A stretch of 64,000 nt of DNA from assembly GCF_007992115.1 (NCBI RefSeq), contig NZ_BJZQ01000010.1, positions 1 to 64,000 on the forward strand. The letters are read 5' to 3'. The first letter of the stretch is position 1; every line of letters starts with the position of its first letter. A model generated the notes under the pieces. It made no database searches. It saw nothing but the letters and a program-made list of their open reading frames with translations, and had not been told where the DNA came from. The stretch comes from Aeromicrobium flavum. Lineage in GTDB: Bacteria; Actinomycetota; Actinomycetes; Propionibacteriales; Nocardioidaceae. The translations under genes were made by a program, and so were the position numbers. Shown here in pieces: positions 10,671 to 18,433 of the stretch.

Positions 10671-11774
10671 GTGAGCATCGACATCGGACTGGCCAAGCGC
10701 GGTCGGCAGGGTTACCACTTCGACGACATCGCGATCGTGCCCAGCCGGCGCACGCGCGACCCGCACGAGGTCTCCACCGACTGGCAGATCGACGCGTACC
10801 GCTTCGACCTGCCCATCATGGCCGCGCCGATGGACTCGGTCATGAGCCCCGAGACCGCGATCGCACTGGGCAAGTTCGGCGGCCTCGGCGTCCTCAACCT
10901 CGAGGGCCTGTGGACCCGCTACGAGGACCCGCTCCCGCTGCTGGAGGAGATCGCCCGGATCGAGCCGGCGCAGGTCACCCGGCGGCTGCAGGAGATCTAC
11001 AGCGAGCCGATCAAGGCCGAGCTCATCACCGCGCGGCTGCAGGAGATCCGCGCCGCCGGCGTCACGGTGGCCGGTGCCCTCAGCCCGGGCCAGACCAAGC
11101 AGTTCGCCGACGCCGTCGTCAAGGCCGGCGTCGACCTCTTCGTGATCCGCGGCACCACGGTCTCGGCCGAGCACGTGTCGGGCAACGCCGAGCCGCTGAA
11201 CCTCAAGGAGTTCATCTACGAGCTCGACGTGCCGGTCATCGTCGGCGGTTGCGCCACCCACCAGGCGGCCCTGCACCTGATGCGCACCGGTGCGGCCGGC
11301 GTCCTGGTCGGGTTCGGCGGCGGCGCCACGCACACCACGCGCAGCGTCCTAGGTGTCGCGGTCCCCATGGCCTCGGCGGTCTCCGACGTCGCCGCGGCGC
11401 GACGCGACTACCTCGACGAGTCGGGCGGTCGCTACGTGCACGTCATCGCCGACGGCTCGATCGGTCGCAGCGGCGACCTGGCCAAGGCGTTCGCCTGCGG
11501 CGCCGACGCGGTCATGATCGGCTCGCCGTTCGCGCGGGCCACCGATGCACCCGGCCACGGCTTCCACTGGGGCGCCGAGGCCTGGCACGACGACCTGCCG
11601 CGTGGCGAGCGCGTCGAGATCGGCACGGTCGGCTCGCTCGAGCAGGTGCTGTTCGGCCCCTCGCACGTGCCGGACGGCACGATGAACCTCGTCGGCGCCC
11701 TGCGTCGCGCGATGGCCACCACCGGCTACACCGACCTCAAGGAGTTCCAGCGGATCGAGGTCGTCCTCGGGTGA
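10671..11774 (+). CDS. guaB3: GuaB3, IMP dehydrogenase/GMP reductase family
   Basis: 367 aa. An IMPDH-fold barrel without the CBS insertion, like the second gene of the guaB2-guaB3 pair in mycobacteria. Conserved parts include MAAPMDSVMSPETAIALGKF and MRTGAAGVLVGFGGG. The loop that is GPGSICTTR in GuaB reads GGGATHTTR here, with His221 in place of the catalytic Cys, so ordinary IMP dehydrogenase activity is doubtful. A cyanobacterial GuaB3 has been reported to act as a GMP reductase; whether that applies here is inference. Start is the GTG at 10671; upstream in-frame ATG lies inside the palindromic repeat. Its stop overlaps the next gene. Confidence 0.88.
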   Translation: MSIDIGLAKRGRQGYHFDDIAIVPSRRTRDPHEVSTDWQIDAYRFDLPIMAAPMDSVMSPETAIALGKFGGLGVLNLEGLWTRYEDPLPLLEEIARIEPAQVTRRLQEIYSEPIKAELITARLQEIRAAGVTVAGALSPGQTKQFADAVVKAGVDLFVIRGTTVSAEHVSGNAEPLNLKEFIYELDVPVIVGGCATHQAALHLMRTGAAGVLVGFGGGATHTTRSVLGVAVPMASAVSDVAAARRDYLDESGGRYVHVIADGSIGRSGDLAKAFACGADAVMIGSPFARATDAPGHGFHWGAEAWHDDLPRGERVEIGTVGSLEQVLFGPSHVPDGTMNLVGALRRAMATTGYTDLKEFQRIEVVLG

Positions 11775-12544
11775 CGCTGACCGTCGCGACCGGCCAGTTC
11801 GCCTCGGCGGGCGACGTCGAGGCCGACATCGCCACCGTCGTGCGGGCCGTCGGGCTGGCCCAGGGTGCCGACCTGCTGGTGATGCCCGAGCTGTTCCTGG
11901 GCGGCTACCGGATGCCTCCGGTCGTGGTCGGCGAGACCGACCCGCGCCTGCAGCCCATCGAGCGGGCGGCTGCGGCGGCCGGCACCGTCGTGCTGGTGGG
12001 GGCGTGCCTCGACGGGCCCGACGGGTTCACGATCTCCACGCTGGCGTTCGGGCTCGGCGACGACCCGGCCGGGCGCCGGGTCTACGACAAGCAGAACCCC
12101 TGCGACGCCGAGAACGACCACGTCGTGGCGGGCGCCGACAGCGTCATCATCGACGTCCGGGGCTGGTCCGTCGGCCTCTCGATCTGTTACGACGGCTGCT
12201 TCCCCGAGCATGCGCGCGCTCTCGCGCTGGCCGGGGCCGAGGTGTACGCCGCGTCGGTGGCGTACTTCGCCGGCAGCGCGCACCGGCGCGAGCTGTACTA
12301 CCGCGCCCGAGCCCTCGAGAACGGCATGTACGCCGTCGTCTCCGGCCTCGCCGGCGCCGTCGCCGGCGCCGAGTTCGACGGCGGCAGCGCGGTGTACGAC
12401 CCCGAGGGCCGCGTGGTCGCCGAGGTCGGTGGGGGAGAGGGCGTCGCCGTGGCCACGCTCGATCGCCCGGCGGTGAAGGCCACGCGCGCCCGCCACCCCA
12501 TGCTCGCCGACCTGCGCGAGCCCGGCCCGGTCGTGCGCCGGTGA
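11771..12544 (+). CDS. Carbon-nitrogen hydrolase (nitrilase superfamily)
   Basis: 257 aa. The Glu-Lys-Cys catalytic triad is visible: E40 in VMPELFLGG, K107 in YDKQNP and C139 in SICYDGCFPEHA. Such enzymes hydrolyse amides or nitriles; the short form here with no extra domain suggests an omega-amidase or similar amidase, but the substrate is not certain. The GTG at 11771 overlaps the guaB3 stop (GTGA) and its own stop overlaps the following GNAT gene in the same way, so three genes appear translationally coupled. Confidence 0.85.
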   Translation: MTLTVATGQFASAGDVEADIATVVRAVGLAQGADLLVMPELFLGGYRMPPVVVGETDPRLQPIERAAAAAGTVVLVGACLDGPDGFTISTLAFGLGDDPAGRRVYDKQNPCDAENDHVVAGADSVIIDVRGWSVGLSICYDGCFPEHARALALAGAEVYAASVAYFAGSAHRRELYYRARALENGMYAVVSGLAGAVAGAEFDGGSAVYDPEGRVVAEVGGGEGVAVATLDRPAVKATRARHPMLADLREPGPVVRR

Positions 12545-13005
12545 CCTCCACGATCGTCGAGGTCGACTTCCTCGACCCGCGAGCCGTCGACCTGCGGGCG
12601 CGGATGGCCGCCGAGATGAGCGGCCTGTACGGCGCGCCCCGGCACGTCGGCGCCGAGGACATCGACCCGGCGTCGGTCGTCTCCTGCCTGCTGGTCCTCG
12701 ACGGCGAGACGCCGGTCGGCACGGTCAGCCTCCGCCGCCTCGGCGACCTGGTCGAGGTCAAGCGGATGTTCCTGCTGCCGCAGACGCGGGGCACCGGACT
12801 CGCGCCTCGGTTGCTGGCCGCGATCGAGGGGCGCGCAGGCGCCGTCACCGACCGCGTGGTGCTGCACACCGGCGAGCGCCAGCGCGCCGCGATCGCGCTG
12901 TACGAGCGCTCGGGGTACCGGCCGATCGAGGTCTACCCGCCGTACGATCAGGTGCCCGAGTCGGTGTGCTTCGCCAAGTCGCTGGCTCCTCCGACGACGA
13001 CGTAA
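12541..13005 (+). CDS. GNAT-family N-acetyltransferase
   Basis: 154 aa. The acetyl-CoA binding region is at VKRMFLLPQTRGTGLAPRLL (R/Q-x2-G-x-G/A pattern), followed by the C-terminal LYERSGYRPIEVYPPY strand-helix motif. Small-molecule or protein substrate unknown. Start GTG at 12541 overlaps the upstream stop (GTGA). It ends just before the operator and promoter of gabD2. Confidence 0.85.
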   Translation: MTSTIVEVDFLDPRAVDLRARMAAEMSGLYGAPRHVGAEDIDPASVVSCLLVLDGETPVGTVSLRRLGDLVEVKRMFLLPQTRGTGLAPRLLAAIEGRAGAVTDRVVLHTGERQRAAIALYERSGYRPIEVYPPYDQVPESVCFAKSLAPPTTT

Positions 13006-13019
13006 CTGCGATTCGCACG

Positions 13020-13042
13020 ATGTGACACGCCCTGTGTCACAT
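13020..13042. promoter_or_regulatory. 23-bp perfect palindromic operator upstream of gabD2-choD
   Basis: ATGTGACAC (13020-13028), five-base spacer GCCCT, GTGTCACAT (13034-13042); arms are perfect complements. It overlies the expected -35 position of the gabD2 promoter, which suits a repressor. It has the same length and outer half-sites as the operator at 6362-6384. Confidence 0.7.
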
Positions 13043-13058
13043 GACGGCCATCCGAGGT

Positions 13059-13064
13059 ATTGTC
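13059..13064 (+). promoter_or_regulatory. Predicted -10 box of gabD2 (leaderless)
   Basis: TATTGT, six bases before the ATG at 13071; 17 bp upstream of it lies the right half of the palindromic operator. Confidence 0.45.
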
Positions 13065-13070
13065 CCTTCC

Positions 13071-14630
13071 ATGCCCGATGTAGCCCAGATCACAGTCGCG
13101 CCCGCGCGCATCGCCGAGCTCACCGCCCTGATCCGGGCGACCGGCACCGAGACCCGGACCACCGTGACACCGCTGACCGGCGCCGACGTGGCCACGATCC
13201 CCGTCTCGACCGAGCAGGACGTGCTCGACGCCTTCGAGGCCGCACGGGTGGCACAGCGCGGCTGGGCGCGCACCCCACTGCGTCGCCGCACGAAGGCGCT
13301 GCTGAAGCTGCACGACCTGATCCTCACGCACCAGCGCGAGCTGCTCGACCTGGTGCAGCTGGAGTCCGGAAAGGCCCGCAGCCACGCGTTCGACGAGGTC
13401 CTGCACACCGCCCTGACGGGCCGCTACTACGGACGCCGGCTCTCGCGCATCCTCGGTCCGCACCGCCGCGCGGGCGCCTACCCGCTCATCACGGGGATCC
13501 GCCAGTACCACCAGCCGAAGGGCGTCGTCGGCCTGATCTCGCCCTGGAACTACCCGCTGTCGATGGCCCTCGTCGACGGCCTCGCCGCGGTGGCCGCCGG
13601 CAACGCCGTCGTGCACAAGCCCGACAGCCAGGCCCCGCTCACCGCCCTGGCGATCATCGAGCTCATGCACCGCGCGGGCTTCCCGCGCGACCTGTGGCAG
13701 GTCGTCAGTGGCGCGGGCTCGGTCATCGGGTCGACGATCATCGACCACGCCGACTACATCTGCTTCACCGGCTCGACCGCGACCGGCAAGCGCATCGCCG
13801 CCCAGTGCTCCGAGCGGCTCATCGGCTGCTCGCTCGAGCTCGGGGGCAAGAACCCGATGGTCGTGCTGCCCGGCGCCGACGTCGAGAAGGCCGTCGAGGG
13901 CACGGTCAACGCCGCGTTCAGCTCGGCCGGCCAGCTCTGCGTCTCGATCGAGCGGATCTACGTGCACGACTCGATCTACGAGCAGTACCGCGACGCGCTC
14001 GCCGAGCGGCTGGCCCGGGTCAGCTACGGCGCGAACGCCGACTGGGAGGTCGAGATGGGCACCCTCGTCTCGCCCGCGCAGCTGGCCACGATCGAGAAGC
14101 ACGTCGCCGACGCGCTGGACCACGGCGCCAGCCTCGTCTCCGGCGGCCGCGCGCGTCCGGACATCGCGCCCTGGTTCCACGAGCCGACGGTGCTCGAGAA
14201 CGTGCCCGAGTCGGCGCTCTGCTTTGCCGAGGAGACCTTCGGACCGCTCGTCTCGCTCTACCCGTACCGCAGCGTCGGCGAGGCGGTCGCGATGGCGAAC
14301 GACACCGTCTACGGCCTCAACGCCAGCGTCTGGGGGCCGGTCAAGCAGGCTCGCAAGGTCGCCCCGAAGATCAAGGCCGGCACGGTCAACGTCAACGAGG
14401 GCTTCGCCGCCACGTTCGGCAGCATCGGCGCCCCGATGGGCGGCATGAAGGAGTCCGGCACCGGCCGCCGCCAGGGTGCCGAGGGCCTGCTGCGCTTCAC
14501 CGAGGTCCAGTCCGTCGCCGTGCAGCGGGTCATGCCGGTCGGCGGCCCCGCCGCCGTGCCCAAGCGCACCTTCGCCGCGGCGATCACCGTCGGCCTGCTG
14601 CTCCTGCGTCGCTTCACCCGGAAGGCCTGA
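13071..14630 (+). CDS. gabD2: Succinic semialdehyde dehydrogenase, GabD2-like
   Basis: 519 aa. Aldehyde dehydrogenase with catalytic Glu256 (LELGGKNP) and Cys290 (SSAGQLCVS), and NAD(P)-site motif ISPWNYPLS. Length and overall sequence resemble mycobacterial GabD2, which oxidises succinic semialdehyde to succinate. The C-terminus ends with a hydrophobic stretch (TFAAAITVGLLLLRRFTRKA) that is not part of the catalytic fold and might touch the membrane. Likely co-transcribed with the GMC oxidoreductase 11 bp downstream and controlled by the 23-bp operator. Other long-chain aldehydes are possible substrates. Confidence 0.85.
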   Translation: MPDVAQITVAPARIAELTALIRATGTETRTTVTPLTGADVATIPVSTEQDVLDAFEAARVAQRGWARTPLRRRTKALLKLHDLILTHQRELLDLVQLESGKARSHAFDEVLHTALTGRYYGRRLSRILGPHRRAGAYPLITGIRQYHQPKGVVGLISPWNYPLSMALVDGLAAVAAGNAVVHKPDSQAPLTALAIIELMHRAGFPRDLWQVVSGAGSVIGSTIIDHADYICFTGSTATGKRIAAQCSERLIGCSLELGGKNPMVVLPGADVEKAVEGTVNAAFSSAGQLCVSIERIYVHDSIYEQYRDALAERLARVSYGANADWEVEMGTLVSPAQLATIEKHVADALDHGASLVSGGRARPDIAPWFHEPTVLENVPESALCFAEETFGPLVSLYPYRSVGEAVAMANDTVYGLNASVWGPVKQARKVAPKIKAGTVNVNEGFAATFGSIGAPMGGMKESGTGRRQGAEGLLRFTEVQSVAVQRVMPVGGPAAVPKRTFAAAITVGLLLLRRFTRKA

Positions 14631-14641
14631 GAGGGATCATC

Positions 14642-16342
14642 ATGAGCGAGTTCGACTACGACGTCGTCATCATCGGCTCGGGGTTCGGCGGCAGCGTCTC
14701 CGCGCTCCGGCTCACCGAGAAGGGCTACAAGGTCCTCGTGGTGGAGGCCGGCCGGCGCTTCGCCGACGAGGAGTTCGCGAAGAACTCCTGGCACCTGCGC
14801 GAGTACCTGTGGGCGCCGAAGATCGGGTGCTACGGGATCCAGCGGATCAACCTGCTGCGCAACTCGCTGGTGCTGGCCGGCGCCGGCGTCGGCGGCGGCT
14901 CGCTGGTCTACGCCAACACGCTCTACGAGCCGCTCGACCCGTTCTACGAGGATCCGGCGTGGAGCCACATCACCGACTGGAAGAGCGAGCTGGCGCCGTA
15001 CTACGACCAGGCCAAGCGGATGCTCGGCGTCAACCCCGTCACGGCGATGAGCCCGGCCGACACCGTGGTCAAGGAGACGGCCGACCGGCTCGGCTACGGG
15101 GACAGCTTCCACTTCGCGCCCGTCGGCGTGCTGTTCGGCGAGCAGGAGGGCCAGGAGGTCGGCGACCCGTACTTCGGCGGCGTCGGACCCTCGCGCCGTA
15201 CCTGCCTGAACTGCGGCGAGTGCATGTCGGGATGCCGCCACAACGCCAAGAACACGCTCGTGAAGAACTACCTCTACCTCGCCGAGCAGGCGGGGGCGGA
15301 GGTCCGTGAGCTGACCACCGTGGTCGACGTGCGGCCGGCCGCCGGCGGCGGGTACGAGGTGCATGCGAAGTCCACGAGGAAGTGGCGCGGCAAGCAGCCC
15401 GTGATCCGGGCCGAGCAGGTCGTCTTCTCGGCCGCCTCGCTGGGAACCCAGCGCCTGCTGCACCGCCTCCGCGACTCCGGCAGCCTGCCGCGCATCTCCG
15501 ACCGCCTCGGCCTGCTGACGCGCACGAACTCCGAGGCGCTGATGGGCTCGGTCGCGATGAACCGCGACGTCGACTACACGCGTGGCGTCGCGATCACCTC
15601 CTCGATCCACCCGAACGACACCACGCACATCGAGCCGGTCCGCTACGGCAAGGGCTCGAACCTGATGATGTTCGTGCAGATGGTGCTGTCCACCGACGGC
15701 AGCGGGCACGGCAAACCGAGCGTGCTGACCGTGCTGAAGAACATCGTCAAGGTCGGGCCGAAGCTGCCGAAGCTCTACGACGCGTTCCACTGGTCCGAGC
15801 GCACGGTCATCGCGCTGGTGATGCAGGCGCGCGACAACTCGATCACGACCTACACGAAGCGTCGGCTGTTCGGCGGGCGCAAGATGACCACGAAGCAGGG
15901 CTCGGGGGAGCCGAACCCGACGTACATCCCCGAGGCGCACCGCGCGGTCACCGAGATGGCCGACTACATGGACGGCGTCCCGGGCGGCATCGTCACCGAG
16001 CCGATCGGCATCCCGATGACGGCGCACTTCCTGGGCGGCTGCGCGATCGGCGACTCGCCCGCCACGGGTGTCATCGACCCGTACCAGCGGCTGTACGGCC
16101 ACGAGGGCCTGCACGTCATCGACGGCTCGGCGATCAGCGCGAACCTGGGCGTGAACCCCTCGCTGACGATCACCGCGCAGGCCGAGCGCGCCGTCTCCCT
16201 GTGGCCCAACCGCGGCGAGCGCGACGAGCGCCCGCCCCTCGGCGCCGCCTACCGCCGCCTCGAGCCGGTCATGCCCAAGAACCCCGTCGTCCCCGTCGAC
16301 GCCCCCGCCGCCTACCGGCTGCCGATCGTCGGCGTGTCCTGA
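14642..16342 (+). CDS. choD: GMC-family oxidoreductase, ChoD-like
   Basis: 566 aa. N-terminal FAD motif VVIIGSGFGGSVSALRLTEK and C-terminal GMC motif DGSAISANLGVNPSLTITA. A four-cysteine motif CLNCGECMSGC (Cys 188, 191, 194, 198) looks like an Fe-S cluster site, also seen in mycobacterial ChoD. ChoD is called cholesterol oxidase by tradition, but that activity is not established for all members; oxidation of a hydrophobic alcohol is the safe statement. The proximity to guaB/guaB3 repeats the mycobacterial order. Start ATG 14642 follows AGAGGGATC. Ends before a large palindrome, convergent with the 5-formyl-THF cyclo-ligase gene. Confidence 0.82.
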   Translation: MSEFDYDVVIIGSGFGGSVSALRLTEKGYKVLVVEAGRRFADEEFAKNSWHLREYLWAPKIGCYGIQRINLLRNSLVLAGAGVGGGSLVYANTLYEPLDPFYEDPAWSHITDWKSELAPYYDQAKRMLGVNPVTAMSPADTVVKETADRLGYGDSFHFAPVGVLFGEQEGQEVGDPYFGGVGPSRRTCLNCGECMSGCRHNAKNTLVKNYLYLAEQAGAEVRELTTVVDVRPAAGGGYEVHAKSTRKWRGKQPVIRAEQVVFSAASLGTQRLLHRLRDSGSLPRISDRLGLLTRTNSEALMGSVAMNRDVDYTRGVAITSSIHPNDTTHIEPVRYGKGSNLMMFVQMVLSTDGSGHGKPSVLTVLKNIVKVGPKLPKLYDAFHWSERTVIALVMQARDNSITTYTKRRLFGGRKMTTKQGSGEPNPTYIPEAHRAVTEMADYMDGVPGGIVTEPIGIPMTAHFLGGCAIGDSPATGVIDPYQRLYGHEGLHVIDGSAISANLGVNPSLTITAQAERAVSLWPNRGERDERPPLGAAYRRLEPVMPKNPVVPVDAPAAYRLPIVGVS

Positions 16343-16359
16343 TTCCCGCCTCCGGCGGG

Positions 16360-16432
16360 CGAGATCTGTAGCGTTTCCCACCCGTTTCGCCCCGAGAACG
16401 GGGAAAGGCGGTGGGAAACGCTACACATCTCG
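16360..16432. repeat. Large intergenic palindrome between convergent genes
   Basis: Arms of 23 bp at 16360-16382 and 16410-16432 match with one mismatch; both contain GTAGCGTTTCCCACC or its complement. The 27-bp loop contains a second hairpin (CCCCG-AGAA-CGGGG). The right arm covers the last 12 bases of the 5-formyl-THF cyclo-ligase gene. It may serve as a bidirectional terminator or be a dispersed repeat; its core differs from that of the 63-bp element. Confidence 0.75.
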
Positions 16433-17011
16433 GTCCCGCGAGGGACGGAAGACTCCGGCCGGCGTGAGGACCAGGTCGACGGGGCGGTCGTGCGGTTCGT
16501 GGGGGACGTGGGGGAGCAGCTCGTCGTCGTGCACGAGGGCGCAGACGACGCCGGGGAAGTCGGCCAGGGCGCGGTCGTAGTAGCCGGCGCCGCGACCGAG
16601 ACGGTTGCCGGCGTGGTCGACGGCCAGGGCCGGCACGAGGGCGATGCCGCACGTCGCGAGCGCCCCGGGGCCCAGCGGCCGACCCGACGGCTCGGGCACG
16701 CCGAGCGGACCGGACTCGACGGCGCCGGCCGTGTGCTCGACCCAGTCCATCGAGCGGTCCGCGCGGCCGACCGGCACGAGGACCGGCACGTCCCGCCCCG
16801 CGAGCCACGCCAGCAACGGACCAGTGCCGGGCTCGCTCGGCAGCGACAGGTACGCCGCGACCCGGGTGGCCCGTGCCAGGGCCGGCAGCGCCGCCGCGTG
16901 CAGGGCGATGGCCTCGGCGGCGGACTCCCGCTCCGCCGGCGTCCGCGCGCGCCGTCGCGTGAGCAGCGCCTCGCGCAGGTTGACCTTCTCGACCGCCGTG
17001 CTCGCCGACAT
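16421..17011 (-). CDS. 5-formyltetrahydrofolate cyclo-ligase
   Basis: 196 aa, normal length. Converts 5-formyl-THF to 5,10-methenyl-THF using ATP. The C-terminal signature (AVDHAGNRLGRGAGYYDRAL) and the nucleotide-binding GRGAGYYDR element are present, with N-terminal KVNLREALLTRRRA. The last residues (RDRDV) are encoded within the arm of the adjacent palindrome, suggesting that the natural C-terminus may have been altered by it. The ATG lies six bases after a TAGGCT box that it shares with the divergent UDP-glucose pyrophosphorylase gene 18 bp away. Confidence 0.9.
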   Translation of the reverse strand: MSASTAVEKVNLREALLTRRRARTPAERESAAEAIALHAAALPALARATRVAAYLSLPSEPGTGPLLAWLAGRDVPVLVPVGRADRSMDWVEHTAGAVESGPLGVPEPSGRPLGPGALATCGIALVPALAVDHAGNRLGRGAGYYDRALADFPGVVCALVHDDELLPHVPHEPHDRPVDLVLTPAGVFRPSRDRDV

Positions 17012-17016
17012 GGCGC

Positions 17017-17023
17017 TAGCCTA
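17017..17023. promoter_or_regulatory. Shared bidirectional -10 region, two leaderless genes
   Basis: TAGCCTA reads TAGCCT on the plus strand (17017-17022, seven bases before the ATG at 17030) and TAGGCT on the minus strand (17023-17018, six bases before the ATG at 17011). The two divergent genes cannot have separate -10 boxes in the 18 bp between them. Confidence 0.6.
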
Positions 17024-17029
17024 GGGCCG

Positions 17030-18406
17030 ATGAAAGCACTGGCAGACGCACAGGACAAGATGCGCTCGGACGGACTGCCCGAGCAGGCGATCGACGTCTT
17101 CACGGCGTTCTACCACCAGCTCGAGGGAGGTGCCTCGGGCCTGATCCCCGAGGCCGAGGTCGAGCCGCTCACGGACGTCGCGAGCATCGCGAGCCTGGAC
17201 TACGACGAGGACACGCTGCGCCGCGCGGCCGCCGAGACGGTCGTCATCAAGCTCAACGGCGGCCTGGGCACCACGATGGGCATGCAGCAGGCCAAGTCGC
17301 TGCTGCCGATCAAGCACCGCCTCAGCTTCCTGGACCTCATCGTCGACCAGGTCACCCACGTGCGGCAGACGCTCGGGGTCGACCTGCCGCTGCTGTTCAT
17401 GAACAGCTTCCGCACCCGCGACGACACGCTCGCCGCGCTGGCTCGGTACCCGAAGCTCGCCGTCGGCGACCTGCCGCTGGACTTCCTGCAGAACCGCGAG
17501 CCGCGTCTGCGGGCCGACACCCTCGAGCCCGTCGAGTGGCCGGCCGACCCGTCGCTCGAGTGGTGCCCGCCGGGTCACGCCGACCTGTACACGGCGCTCG
17601 ACGCCTCGGGCGTGCTCGACCAGCTGATCGAGGCCGGCTACCGGTACGCGTCGATCTCGAACGCCGACAACCTCGGCGCCGTGCCCGACCCGGCGATGAT
17701 GGCGTGGTTCGCCGAGACGGGCGCCCCCTACGCGGCCGAGGTCTGCCGCCGCACGCCCGCCGACGTCAAGGGCGGCCACCTGGTCGTGCGGCGCTCGGAC
17801 GGTCGCCTGATCCTGCGCGAGACGGCGCAGATCGCCCCGGAGGACCGGAAGGCCGCCGCCGACCTGACGGTGCACCGCTACTTCCACACCAACAACCTGT
17901 GGTTCGACCTGCACGCCCTGCGTGCCGAGCTCGACAAGGCCGAGGGCGTCCTCGACCTGCCGCTGATCCGCAACCAGAAGAAGGTCGACCCCACCGACTC
18001 CTCCAGCCCGGACTGCATCCAGATCGAGTCCGCGATGGGCGCGGCGATCTCGGTCTTCGAGGGGGCGACGGCGATCGAGGTCGACCGCGCCCGCTTCCTG
18101 CCGGTCAAGACCACCGACGACCTGATGCTGCTGCGCTCGGACGTGTACGACGTCGGCCCCGACTACCAGCTGCGCGCCCGCGTCGACGACGTCCCGTCCG
18201 TCGAGCTGGACAAGCGCTTCTTCGGCGCGATCGGCGAATTCGACCGCCGCGTGCAGTTCCCGGTGTCCCTCGTCTACGCGTCCTCGCTCACGGTCCGCGG
18301 CGACTGGAGCTTCGGCGAGAGCGTCATCGTGCGCGGCGACGTGGTGCTCGAGGACGAGGGCCGGCCGCGCCACGTGGCCTCCGGAACGGTGCTGTCCGGG
18401 ATCTGA
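17030..18406 (+). CDS. UTP-glucose-1-phosphate uridylyltransferase (UDPGP type)
   Basis: 458 aa. Belongs to the eukaryote-like UDPGP family rather than the short bacterial GalU type: it has the signature VIKLNGGLGTTMGMQQAKSL at about 63-82 and the later SISNADNLGAVPDP. It makes UDP-glucose from UTP and glucose-1-phosphate, a precursor for trehalose, glycolipids and exopolysaccharide. The C-terminus (after about 380) is a short beta-helical tail. A leaderless start at 17030 is predicted. It could feed the polysaccharide locus at 47-64 kb. Confidence 0.9.
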   Translation: MKALADAQDKMRSDGLPEQAIDVFTAFYHQLEGGASGLIPEAEVEPLTDVASIASLDYDEDTLRRAAAETVVIKLNGGLGTTMGMQQAKSLLPIKHRLSFLDLIVDQVTHVRQTLGVDLPLLFMNSFRTRDDTLAALARYPKLAVGDLPLDFLQNREPRLRADTLEPVEWPADPSLEWCPPGHADLYTALDASGVLDQLIEAGYRYASISNADNLGAVPDPAMMAWFAETGAPYAAEVCRRTPADVKGGHLVVRRSDGRLILRETAQIAPEDRKAAADLTVHRYFHTNNLWFDLHALRAELDKAEGVLDLPLIRNQKKVDPTDSSSPDCIQIESAMGAAISVFEGATAIEVDRARFLPVKTTDDLMLLRSDVYDVGPDYQLRARVDDVPSVELDKRFFGAIGEFDRRVQFPVSLVYASSLTVRGDWSFGESVIVRGDVVLEDEGRPRHVASGTVLSGI

Positions 18407-18420
18407 GGCGGATCGCCGGT

Positions 18421-18426
18421 TAGGCT
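18421..18426 (+). promoter_or_regulatory. Predicted -10 box of glp (leaderless)
   Basis: TAGGCT, seven bases before the ATG at 18434. Confidence 0.5.
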
Positions 18427-18433
18427 GGCACGC

